Notes under the pieces: generated by a model | Told to the model about the DNA's origin: nothing | Databases searched by the model: none | What the model saw: only the letters and a program-made list of their open reading frames with translations | Source of the DNA: Forficula auricularia | Lineage: Eukaryota > Arthropoda > Insecta > Dermaptera > Forficulidae | Direction: 5' to 3' | DNA: 64,000 nucleotides | Assembly (NCBI GenBank): GCA_024734495.1 | Contig: JALMQS010000842.1 | Coordinates: forward strand, 124,001 to 188,000 | Shown here: piece by piece, positions 46,462 through 57,199 of the stretch | How positions within the stretch are numbered: the stretch's first letter is position 1 | Layout: the number at the start of each line of letters is the position of its first letter | Translations under genes and position numbers: made by a program

Positions 46462-46781
46462 GCCCGGCGCAAATTGAACCCAATCCACACACAGCCCACG
46501 TGTGGTCAAGACCCAGCCCACACCTACGCCATATATCCACTTTCCATATAAAGAGCTCAAAATTATTATTATTATTATTTTATTTTTTTAATTAAATAAG
46601 AATTTATCAAGTTTTCTACCTACCCACGACCCACGAAAACTGTGTTGCTGGCACTCCACGATCCACGCGAGACCAACTGGCCGTGGATTGGGTTCAATAT
46701 GCGCCACTCCGTCTCAAACCTTGTTTTACATAATAACACACGCGTGGGATGTTCGTGGATTGGGTTCAATTTGCGCCGGGC
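46462..46781. mobile_element. 320-bp MITE with 27-bp TIRs
   Basis: GCCCGGCGCAAATTGAACCC..AATCCAC at 46462 and its exact inverse ending at 46781. A third partial copy of the TIR (GTGGATTGGGTTCAATATGC) sits inside at about 46681. No clear target duplication. GC-richer than its surroundings. Confidence 0.75.
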
Positions 46782-46987
46782 ATCATTCTTGATTTGAATA
46801 ATTGATATCTCTTGAAATCAGGAGCGAAGTTTCAACTTTTTCTACATTGCATAATGCCGAAAATCAACTAGTAAAATGTACTTCCATTTCTTTGATTTTT
46901 CTTCTACCCTCTAGATAGCTTAAGTTTCAAATCCCAAAGCTCTGCTACTTACCGTATACGTGATATGAATGATTCAAATATTTAATA

Positions 46988-47834
46988 CAGGGGTGTTCAA
47001 TCCGCGGTCCGCATGCGGCCCAACATAAAATCATAAACTTCCTTAAAACATTGAGGTTTATAATGTAGTTATTGGATTCAAACAACAATTTGTCCTGATA
47101 ATTTTGTTTCTCTAAAATAAGAAATCTGAAATTCTACTAGAAAGTTTTCGAAAAATTAAAATTTTAGAACTAGATTTCGGAAAAATAATCATCATTTTGG
47201 TGTATTTTCGACTCCATTTTTATTAGATATAAATTTTTTACTTGGAAACTTTCTGATTGAATGTATAGAACTACAATTACTAGATACCGATGTATAGAAC
47301 TACAATTACTAGATACCGATCTGAAATAAAATTCATTTAATATTGTCTCTTTATTAGAATTTTATATTAATTTATCTAACCAGAAACAAACATAAATTTC
47401 TTTATGTTATCACTTTTTGAAAGTATGTACTTATGTATTTACATATACGAGAAGATATTTTCAAGAATAAAATTTACGAAAAGTAAAATTAGAAGCTCAC
47501 TATAATAATAATAAAGTTCTTATTTTTTAATTATATATTAATCTTCATCTCATATTATCATTTTCTAAAACATTTATTATTTCAGTAATTAAAACTTCTT
47601 GATGTTTCATCATTAAGATTTAAAACAAAAATTCTGATCGAATAGAAATAAAAAATTGTTATACTATGGCATTTTTGCTTCTTTGCCTTAGTGGATATCA
47701 TTATAGTATATTATAATAGTACATTATTACTATCTTTTTAAATTAACAAAATCGATAGAATTAGTATATTTGACCTCCAGCCATTTTTTTCTTCAAATTG
47801 TGGGCCGTGTAAGCCAAAAGGTTGGACACCCCTG
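46988..47834. mobile_element. hAT-type MITE, copy 1
   Basis: Ends CAGGGGTGTTCAATCCGCGG and GGTTGGACACCCCTG, a well-known hAT terminus type. Flanks ATTTAATA and ATTTAGAG share five bases, perhaps a decayed 8-bp target duplication. Interior matches copy 2 (48862-49898) over most of its length. No transposase. Confidence 0.75.
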
Positions 47835-48861
47835 ATTTAGAGCTTTTTTTATTCTTATTTTCAAAATATCTCACAAACGATTAAAACTATATTGATAAAA
47901 AAAAAAATTGAGTTAATTTACCGCGTTTCGGTCTACTATAAAACCTCGAATACCTATAGAATTGTATTTGATTTGGTAAATTTGAGATTGAATTTATTAC
48001 AATTAGATGATTATTTGTTTTTTTATTTATTAAATATTTATTTAAAAGTTTATTCCTCTAAAATGTTGATTTTAAATTAATTATAAAAAGTTAAGAGAAA
48101 ATCATTTGACGCACTCGCTAGTTTTTAAAAAAATCTCAAATCAATTTGGGCATTTCTTGAATACGTTTTTATTTTATCTAGAATTATTTTCGTTTCTGAT
48201 ATCTAATCAAATAACGGGTTTCTTTTCCCTTTGCTCTTTTTTTACATTTTAATGCATTTATTTCATTCCGAGTCGAACAGCCAGCGCAGCGAACAAGTGC
48301 GTTGTCTTTTTTAAGTGGCGCGTTTTGTGCATTTTTATTGACTACTAACGGCATTGAGGAGAACCTTCATATACAGAGAGACAAGGTAAACATTTAAATT
48401 AATTTTTTTAAATCTTTCGGATAATTTTGTGATTCCTAAAATAAAAAATCACATCATATAGTACTTGTACATAATATACCAATAATAAATATAATCAAAA
48501 GGAGAAAATTGTTACAAATATATACTCTAAATAATTGTGAAATATCAGTCGCCTTTTATAAAATAAATTGGAGTAAGAGTGTTAAGATTTTCAAAGACTT
48601 TCCAAAGTAAATCCAGCTAGAGCTGTCCTACTAATCAATTTAAATAATAAATAAAATTTAAACAATTTACTATTAAAAATTTATTTTTATTTTCTACTAT
48701 AACATCATGTATAGTGAATATCTAAAAATTTATATTTTAAAAGATAGGTATTAATCGATTTGTCAAAATGTCTGTTAGCGTGTGTTAACAAATTTTGTGT
48801 CGAGCTCAAAAAGCAATGAAGGCATCAAAACGAATTTTTATATTTATATCGCACTATAAAG

Positions 48862-49898
48862 CAAGGCTGTCCAACCCGCGGCCCAGCACTCCAATGAATG
48901 CGACCCGACATAAAATTATAAACTTTCTTAAGACATTGAGATATTTATGTAGGTACTTACTGGAAAACGTATCTGTTACAATTTGACCTGATTATTATTA
49001 TTATTTTTTTTTCTAAAAATAAAAATAAATGGAAAAATCTCCCTAAAAGTTTTCGAAGAATAAAAGGCAGATTTTAAATTTTGAATTTGGAATTAGATTT
49101 CAAGATTTCTGAAAAAATAATCACGATTTTTGGCATATTTTTTATTAGATATAAATATTTTACCTTCAAACTTTCTGATTGAATGTATGGAACTGCAATC
49201 AGACATTGAACTGAAAAGAAAAATTTAATAATGTCTCTTTATTAGAATTTTATAAAAATTATCTACCCAGAAAAAAATATATTTCTGGCTTCAGCATATT
49301 TATTCCCTTTTTGGAAATATGAATTTACAAAAAGTACATGAAGCTTTTTTCAAGAATAAAATTCACTAAAAAGCATAATTATAAGTTTAACTATAGCAGA
49401 TAAAAAAATAATGAAGTTTCGAATATTTAAAAAGTATTCCTTATCTCATTTTTCATTTTCTAAAATATTTATTAATTCCAGTAATTTAAGCTTTTTCAGT
49501 GCTAAATGAGTTGAAAGAAAAATCCTGAAGGAAAAGAACTCGTAAGATTATTGTGCTATGCTATGGCATGTTTGTTTCTTTGTTATGGTGGATTTCATCA
49601 TTCTACTTTATTAACTATCTTTTTTAATTAACAAATATCAATAGAATTAGTATATTAAGTTTTGGGCATTTAGATGGCGATCATCTTGCTAATATGCCAG
49701 TGTGTCCAGAAATTTAAATTAAAGTTTGAAAAATTTTTTCATACTAAAATCCTATATTACCATCCACCAGGTAAACAACCATGTCCAAAAGACCTCAAAA
49801 AATTTAATCATTAAAGAATTAGTATATTTTATCCGCGGCCCGAGACAATTTTTTTCTTAAATAGTGGCCAGTGTAAGCCAAAAGGTTGAACACCCCTG
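48862..49898. mobile_element. hAT-type MITE, copy 2 (with insertion)
   Basis: Ends CAAGGCTGTCCAACCCGCGG and AAGGTTGAACACCCCTG. Aligns to copy 1 (ACATTGAGATATTTATG, TTTCTGATTGAATGTATG..AACTGCAATCA, CTTTATTAGAATTTTATA). About 150 extra bases at 49665-49820 (TTTGGGCATTTAGATGGCGA onward) are absent from copy 1. Confidence 0.7.
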
Positions 49899-50769
49899 AT
49901 TTAGTTCAAGGAGGACCGAGCTTCGGTAATTGGTTTGTTTGTTATTTAGTCAACCACAAGATTCAATTTAATTCAACCACCTGTTAATAATTAGTTTCAT
50001 TAAAAAATCTATGAAAATATTTTTTTCCTAAAAATGAGACCTGGAATTAAGTGGCTCGAATTTCGTAGTTTTGAGATTAACGATTCCGGAAAGCAGGGGA
50101 GGTACATACGTATGCACAGACCAATGGATTTTGGTCCCTTTTTGGCCTCTGGAAACCTCAATATTTGGTTGTTTGTTCTAAATCTGGTGTCAATCTATTA
50201 AGGACATCGATTCTTTTCCTCTAGAAGTCACAAAGTGAAATTAACTTTTCTCACTTCAGAGTTAGAAGCCCTCAAAGTGACAGGACCCCGGCAGGCGAAT
50301 GCAATACTTCACATTATATCCTTTATCTTTACATGATATCGAGAATATATAATGTGAAAATAAAAAATGGGACACTAATAATGTCCCTACTATGTCTACA
50401 TGTCTGTCAGTCACTGTCAGAGCATTGTAGATCGTAAAATAAATTAGATACAATCTTGAAATTTAATAGTTATAAACTACACATTGAGAGATTGAGACAT
50501 TCCCATAAATATTTTTTTGGAATTTGAGTATTTTGAGCTTAAGAGTACTAAAGATGTTATAGGTTTATGAAAAACAAGAAGATAAAAATACGGAACTAGC
50601 AAGCATTAGCGCCTTATAATCTTTCGGAAGTGGAGGGGAGATAAAAGCATAATACTTGTTTTTACTAATTAAAAAAAAAATAATAATAATTTTAAAACTC
50701 TTTGAATAAAAACTTTTAAATATTAGAAATTACTCTTAAAATTTTTTTTACTTAGAGAAAGTGGTGTAG

Positions 50770-50990
50770 GTTTTAGGTGAAACATGATATTAATTGATAA
50801 AGTAAAGGGTGTGTAGTTTCACAGTGAATGAAATAAAACTCAAAGAGGTTTATACAAACTCAATATATTTCTGATTATTAGTCCATCATCAGGAGTTTAC
50901 AGGTTAAAACATATTGAGTTTGTATAAACCTCTTTGAGTTTTATTTCATTCACTGCGAAACTACACATCCTTTACTTTATTAATTTACTC
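50770..50990. mobile_element. Fold-back with 75-bp arms and central hammerhead-like motif
   Basis: Arms 50793-50868 and 50912-50987, nearly identical. Centre on the minus strand: AAACTC-CTGATGA..GAA-ATATAT-U-GAGTTT, with perfect helix I and a fully self-complementary helix III but a weak helix II. The CTGATGATGG core matches the element at 18288-18521. Confidence 0.75.
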
Positions 50991-51194
50991 TTAAAAATAA
51001 AGGGACCCCTTCTTTGACCAAAAATCTATCTACCTCACTTCTTTCATCTTCAATTGTTTGTTTAACGAACACAAAAACCCCTGTGCAGAGAAAATAGCAA
51101 GTATATCTTAGAGACTCTTCAAAATTTAAAATAAAATTGTGGACAAGAAAATAAAATCACTGACATTTAATATTTTTTGGATTATTATATTTTT

Positions 51195-51389
51195 TTATTT
51201 TAGATAGAAGCTTTTGGGCGCTTTTACATTAGAAAATTCACTGGTTATTTCAGAATTGTCTAAAATACGCGTTATCTTTTTATTAATGTTGAATGTTGCT
51301 AGTCCATTTAGTCGTTCCTGACACATTGTCAATCCTAGATAGTTTTTAATTCTTTCCAGAACACTAAATGATCTCTCATGTTGTATATT
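51195..51389 (-). pseudogene. hAT transposase C-terminal (dimerisation) fragment
   Basis: A 64-codon frame without a start reads HERSFSVLERIKNYL, then TMCQERLNGLATFNI, and ends at a natural stop (51195). It closely follows the conserved C-terminal hAT dimerisation region (RSFS.LKRIK.YLR.TM.QERL..LA...I). Upstream catalytic parts are absent, so it is a relic. Confidence 0.65.
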
Positions 51390-51586
51390 ACGTAAATTAC
51401 TCTCCCATTATATATCATAATATAATAAATTAAAAACACTTTATAAAATGTAAATAACCTAGAAACTTCTCAGAACGGGACTGTTATTTAAAGTAATAAA
51501 GTCTCTATAGTGAAATATGCACGTCAAAGACTAGAAAATTTGAGAAACACTAATTCTCGAACACCGAACAGTATAAAAATATAGTT

Positions 51587-52256
51587 AAGGTAAAAGCACC
51601 AGTAGTTGGCCATGTACCTACCAGTAGCTGGCTACTAGCAAGACAAGTGCAAACAATAAGAACACTAATGTTTATCTAACTTTGAAAAATAGTGCTATTA
51701 TATATAGCTCACGCCTTCTATTATCTATGTGTGGAAGATCCAGAGTCGCAAAGGATTGTAAAAGCAATAGCGGTCATTCGTTTGGAAGATTGAGCGTCGT
51801 GCGTCCATTTTGCCTAGTTTGTTAACCATTTTCCTAAGCAAGTTGCTCAATTTTAAGGAAGTTATATACTGAAATAACTAAATTAGGGTAAGTTTTAAAT
51901 GTTATTCATTATTTTAAAAGTGTGTTTTAAGATAAATCAAATGATTGAGAAGTAATAACCTTACTGTTGAGTTTTTAGAGGAGGTGGCCATTTCATTTAG
52001 TCAGTAGTTGGCCGGGGACGTTAACTGTTTTTTCTTTTTTTTAATAAATGAGAAAATTATTTCTTCAACTATGGAACTTTAGATTAAACGTTTTTTTTTT
52101 TTTTTTTTTTTTTTTTATTGTTTTAACAAACAATTTTCTCATTTATTAAAGCAAATGTGACTTTACTTATGTGCTGTCTAAATGGGCTTTGTTCCCGGTG
52201 ACATTAAATAAATAAAAAAAAAAAAAAAGCAAATGTGTATTTATTTCAATTTTCTG

Positions 52257-52291
<35 letters not shown>

Positions 52292-52499
52292 ATTTCTTAG
52301 AGTGGCCAGCTACTGGTGCACAAAACGTGCCTTAGAAAAAAAATCATTCTCTTTGTGTGGTTCATTATTCTAAAATGTTTTTCTCCTTAATTTCTTTTTA
52401 GCGATTAAAACAAGGATCATTTCAAGATTTAAGCATAGGCACGAGATAGATGGTAAAATACGCTCTTAAATGGCCAACTACACTTGTTCTTTTACCTTA
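51587..52499. mobile_element. About 0.9-kb element with TIRs and two poly-T runs
   Basis: TAAGGTAAAAGCACCAGTAG..TTGGCCA on the left and TGGCCAACTACACTTGTTCT..TTTACCTTA on the right. Internal further copies of CAGTAGTTGGCC (52000) and TGGCCAGCTACTGGTGCAC (52303). Two T runs of about 30 (52090, 52261). No transposase recognised. The family is unknown to me. Confidence 0.6.
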
Positions 52500-52729
52500 T
52501 TCAAATAGGGGATGCCCCGACAGGATGCCGAAGCGGAACAACGTCCTAGTACCCATTTTTTTTTTAATTGTAAAGTGCTACAACCATAAAAAAAAATCCC
52601 TAGTGGTAGAGAGTAGAGAAAATAGCATTGAATTTTTTCTACTCGTCCTAATTTCTGTAGTATGGTTAGTTTTAAATTTCGTTCCGTTTTGCCTTCGCTT
52701 AAAGTTTTGTCTAACATATTAAGTTGCCA

Positions 52730-54175
52730 AGTTAAGGCCCCTAATATTGCGAAGCCCGGAGCAGCAGCCCCCCCCCACTGATAGGCCGCTGTGCACATCT
52801 GATGGGGAGGCAGATTGGGCTTGGCGAGCCCACGCTGAGTGCAAGCCAATCAGTGCGAGCGGGGGACGTACGTGTATTGTACCCGCTCGCTTGCCATGGC
52901 CGTGGTCATGACAAGGGAGATGACTTGCCCTCTGGTTTAAAATGGTCCAGCGGCACATCTGACGGTGGTTCAGATTGGGTTTGGCGAGCCCACGCTGAGT
53001 GTAAGCCAAAACGGTAAACACACCTAAAGTAGCCTGCAGCTGCCATTCAATTGGTGTCTTACGGGTTCCTTTAGAATGAAAGACTGGCGCCTTTTACCGT
53101 AGTGAATGCCAATCTGTGTCACTTGACTGTGGCATGCATGGTTGATACCATGAAGTCCGATAAGCTGCGTGGTTATATATCATGTAGAAGAGGTTGTCGA
53201 CTTCCAGATTTAAAAGACAAGCCTGGGTTGGCACAAAAGGTGACGAACCGCTGGCCAAGCGAACAATCGGTTCACGAACTTAGGCTGGAGATTTTTAATC
53301 TTACACCCTGAAAGCTGCAACACAGTGGGTTTGCTTTGTACACATAACAAATAGAGGTATAGGCAGAAAGCCGCCTGGAATGGAGGGTGGCGAGTCGTTT
53401 GCCAGACGACAATTGGTCGCGGACCTGGGCTGAAGATTTTGAATCTTCAAATCCTACTGGTTGTTTTTACAGCGGGCGTGAACCACATTGGACGCCTTGT
53501 AAGTGCTCGACTACCATTGTTTCGGAGCTTGCTTGGCGAACAATGCTTCTGATTATGTAAAAACGAAGCATTCGTACTTGGCTGTTTGCAGCAGGTGTGG
53601 GCCGGCTTGGGCGATTTGCAAGCGGTTTGTCAGGTGTATGTGATGTTGCAATCACATCAGGTTAACCAACCGCACATGCAGTCGATCACGTACTGGGACT
53701 GTGGGAAGAGAGTCCGAATCTGAAGAGGTGGAGCATGGAAAGTCATGTGCAAGAGAAACCTCGAACAACCATACCAAAGGTTGTTGAAAACAAATGGTGC
53801 CATGGGGAATGGAGAAAGCCCTAGGGACGAAAGTTCCTAGCTCCATTCGACTGAGGTTGGTCTCGTGGTGGCACAAGGTTTTGTCTAGATAGCTGTTGTT
53901 AACTCGCCAGCTGTTGATAGCTTCAACACTAGCGAGGGTGGAATATACGCCCGCTATATTTCACGTGTACCTCTGCGTACACACCTATACCCTGATCGAT
54001 GCCATTCAACGGCGTTATTCGGATCTTTCGGGGTAAACATATGATGCGAGAGTATTGTATGCGCTGGTTGCGAGTGCGTGTGAAGGCCTCATCGCTATAG
54101 ACACCACTTTAAACAATTCAGTGCGTCAATTGCGCTGTCGAATCTTTGATAGGCCGCTGTATTACTGGAGAGGCA
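52730..54175. other. GC-rich block with degenerate internal repeats, origin unknown
   Basis: About 1.45 kb with roughly balanced base composition, unlike the AT-rich window. Two units near 52800-52849 and 52961-53009 share TTGGCGAGCCCACGCTGAGT. Three degenerate units (about 53215, 53385 and 53515) share GGCNNACC..GCCAAGCGA / ACAATNGGT and GAGATTTT(T/G)AATCTT. GATAGGCCGCTGT occurs at both ends (52781, 54149). No ORF over 100 residues and no RNA family recognised. Candidates are a LINE 5' untranslated region, rDNA spacer or satellite. Confidence 0.7.
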
Positions 54176-54369
54176 TTCCTAAAAAAAGTGCTATCCTTAC
54201 TCTTGAATTCATTTAATCATAGTAAAGCGATTTTGTTTCCCATTTGTTAAATTCATTCAATAAAAACAGCAATGGAAATAAAATAGTCAAGGAATAAATT
54301 ACAATTTTATGATACTATTTCTTACAGTATTTTATGATGATTCATTTATTACTACAATCTTAATTGTAG

Positions 54370-54455
54370 GATTTAGGATTAGACACGCAATTTTAGCAGA
54401 AGATGTGAAAAAGTTAGGATCCTTACTTTGTAAAGAAAAGTTGGGAAAAAATTAA
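54370..54455 (+). pseudogene. Terminal-exon-like coding fragment
   Basis: After an acceptor-like TTAATTGTAG the sequence reads FRIRHAILAEDVKKLGSLL, then CKEKLGKN-stop. It is lysine-rich, looks protein-coding and ends in a natural stop. No upstream exon or family was identified; it may be a relic or the last exon of an unseen gene. Confidence 0.22.
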
Positions 54456-55289
54456 TTATTAAAAGTGAATTAATTTGTACTTTGTATTTATAGACATTAT
54501 CGACAATTTATTTATTTTTTATTTACAAAGCTTTGCCTTTGGAACTATATGCCCACTGAACAAACCTTAAACGATTCGGTTAAATATTCTAAATTCGTAG
54601 AATAGTCATAGTTGAAACATATGTACTAATCAGAAGACATCGCGAGTGGACAACGTCTAAAGAGAGACGGGAGAATGAAAGAACAATTGACACAAAAAAT
54701 AAATAAGTAAAACAATAAACAATTAGTAGGCTTAGTAATTATTTATTTATACAGAAAAATTGAATTTATGTATTGTATACTAGTATTTTATGTTTATAAT
54801 AAATCATTTACTTAAAACTGTTTATGTAGTGATTTATTTTAAAATTACTAGATTGTTTCTTGTCTCACATCTGCTCTAGAATCAGAGGCTTGATATTTAA
54901 AATAAAATAAATAATTTAGTTGGCACCTGTATCGTTTCCGGTGAAGTGTTTTATTTATTTATTTTTATTTTTTAAAGAAAAATAAATCCTAAAAATGGTG
55001 AATCCAGATTAGTTTTTTAAATTGGAATTTGACCGTTTTTGTTTTCCGAAGTACTTTCATCTACTTAGATCTAGATGAAGTGATATTGATTGATACGTTT
55101 CTTTTCTTTTAGGTCCACTTTTGGACCCTCTGAATTGAACAGAACCGAACTTAATGTAATTTAATCCATGTCGAGAAAAGTGCCTTTTTATTACTACTAT
55201 TTACCTACACAAAAAAATTTAACTCCAAATTACAGCTTCTAATCACAATATTTCAAAAAATAATCGAGATACAAGCATTAACTTTTTAC

Positions 55290-55830
55290 TTTATTATTGC
55301 GAAGCATGTGTAAAGTATTGTAATCCGTCTCGCGGCAAGCGCGACTTCAAAGGGTCCTCAGGTAAAGACTACTGAAGCCATGTTTCAATTAAAGTCACAA
55401 ATTGTAGTATTCATTTAGGTTGAATATTAGCAAGCGACAGTTTTGCCAAAAATTACATGAGGTCTCATCCAGAGATCAAAAAGTACGATATTTTCATATA
55501 GTGCGTGCGGATGGATGGATGGATGGATGTAGTCGTTTTTTTCAACCACGATTTTTTCTACCCCGTTTAACCGATTGAAATGAAATTGAAAACCTATCAT
55601 TACTTTAACAAAATGAAGCGCTGATAAGTTTTTGGTACATATTGGCCCACAGAGATTAGTAGCTACTTTATTCCAGTACTTTTTTAGTTTTTTTCGAAAT
55701 ATCTTGAAAATGACTTAATCAATTTAATGAAATTTAAAATTCAAATTAAGTACCCTGAGAACCACAAAAAGATTATGTAAGATTTTTACTAAAATTATAT
55801 TTTTAAAGTACTTTTCCCAGAGAAGGTTAG
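55290..55830 (-). repeat. Dispersed repeat family R1, copy C (reverse, more diverged)
   Basis: Reverse complement of the family: TTTTTACTTTATTATTGCGA at the left matches the family right end. CATGAGGTCTCATCCAGAGA corresponds to the CTCGACGAGACCCC block, and ATGGATGGATGGATG to the CATCCATC run. Clearly older than copies A and B. Confidence 0.6.
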
Positions 55831-55959
55831 TACTTTTTTAAATTCTTTAAAATTTATTCATTTGATCGGTTTAATATAGCTCATTCTCTCTGTGAAATGA
55901 TAAAAATTTGGGAGGAAATTTTATAAGTATCCATAGCAACTGAGTTGTTTTCTTATCCG

Positions 55960-56490
55960 TTAACTTTGCTGAAGACATAGAGTAATCTACTTAAAATCAA
56001 AAATAGCCATCGATTCTCATCTATTACTGGAGGAATAAATCCATTCTACATTAGATTTTTGATGTTTCGGTTTTTAATGGTAACCATTGCTGAAGACATA
56101 GAGGAATCGACTTAAAATCAGAAATAGCCATCGATTCTCATCTATTACTTGAGGAATAACCATTCTACATTAGGATTTTTGATGTTTCGGTTTTATTGGT
56201 AACCATTGTTGAAGACGTAGAGGAATCGACTTAAAATCAAAAATAGCGATTGATTCTCATCTATTACTTGAGGAATAACCATTCTACATTGGATTGTTGA
56301 CGTTTCGGTTTTTATTGATTACCATTGATGAAGACATGTAGGAATCGGCTTAAAATCAAAAATAGCGATCGATTCTTATCTAATACTAGAGGAATAACCT
56401 TATTGCATTCCATTTTTGATGTTTTGACTATTAATGGTAATCTCTACTCCAAACAGAAGATTCGACTTAAAATCAAAAAGACTAAAATTC
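55960..56490 (+). repeat. Tandem repeat, about 120-bp unit, four to five copies
   Basis: GAAGACATAGAGGAATCGAC recurs with small changes at 55971, 56092, 56211 and 56330, and as a partial unit at about 56456 (period 119-126). Each unit also holds ATCGATTCTCATCTATTACT and TTTTTGATGTTTCGG. Units 2 and 3 are most alike. Confidence 0.85.
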
Positions 56491-56550
56491 TTTTGGTAAA
56501 CAATCCAAGCTTCATCGAAATCCTATACGAGCCGTTTTCGAGAAACCGAC

Positions 56551-56551
56551 T

Positions 56552-56639
<88 letters not shown>
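56551..56639. repeat. (CT)n(TA)n microsatellite
   Basis: About 14 CT units followed by about 30 TA units. A similar but shorter CT/TA compound lies at 13472-13502 beside the Helitron-like element. Confidence 0.95.
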
Positions 56640-56641
<2 letters not shown>

Positions 56642-56982
56642 CTAAAAAAAAATTATAAAAGTAATTTGATTAATTTCTAAATAGTTGATTTGCGAAAATT
56701 TATCCTTAAAGACTCCCAAAATATTTATTTATCAAAATAAGATCAAAATTCTAAAAAAATTTATGGTCTCTAATGTTGGTCATCGGAAAATCAGCTGTTA
56801 GAATTTTTGAAGATGGCTTCGATTTAATATTTTTATAATCGTCTACAAATTTCATTACTACTTATTAAATTCTTAAATCAAGAAAATAAATATATTTATA
56901 CAAATATATTAGTACTTATAGTTTTTATAATAATATATATAATGAATTATATAGTATTTTTCTGAAAATATGTTTACCGGCT

Positions 56983-57185
56983 TCGTGATCAGCTAGAATT
57001 TGAGTTCCAAATGTCAAAATTGATGCAGAACATGAGGTAAAATAAACAAATCTATAGTTTTATTTACTTTAGGTCATTTAGTATTATTTTATTTTAAAAT
57101 ACTATTGTTTCTCATATGTGTATAAATATATATTCCATTTATTTATTCACAGTGGGTGTACAAATCACATCGAGGACGAAGAAAT
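56983..57185 (+). other. Exon-like pair including a possible 33-base microexon
   Basis: 56983-57036 reads LRDQLEFEFQMSKLMQNM and ends AG|GTAAAA. Between a good acceptor (TTATTTATTCACAG) and donor (GTAAGTAAG) lies a 33-base segment (57153-57185) encoding GCTNHIEDEE in phase with the first. No acceptor is clear for the first piece and no gene is recognised around it. Confidence 0.25.
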
Positions 57186-57199
57186 GTAAGTAAGATTTC

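Noticed and set aside
52478..53021. Two overlapping minus-strand frames of 123 and 100 residues with a shared THRGLAKPNL-like peptide
   Set aside because: The shared peptide is a product of the internal DNA repeat in the GC-rich block; no conserved domain and no consistent frame across units.
56325..56645. 106-residue frame ending in a YIYIYI run
   Set aside because: It is the translation of the tandem repeat end and the CT/TA microsatellite.
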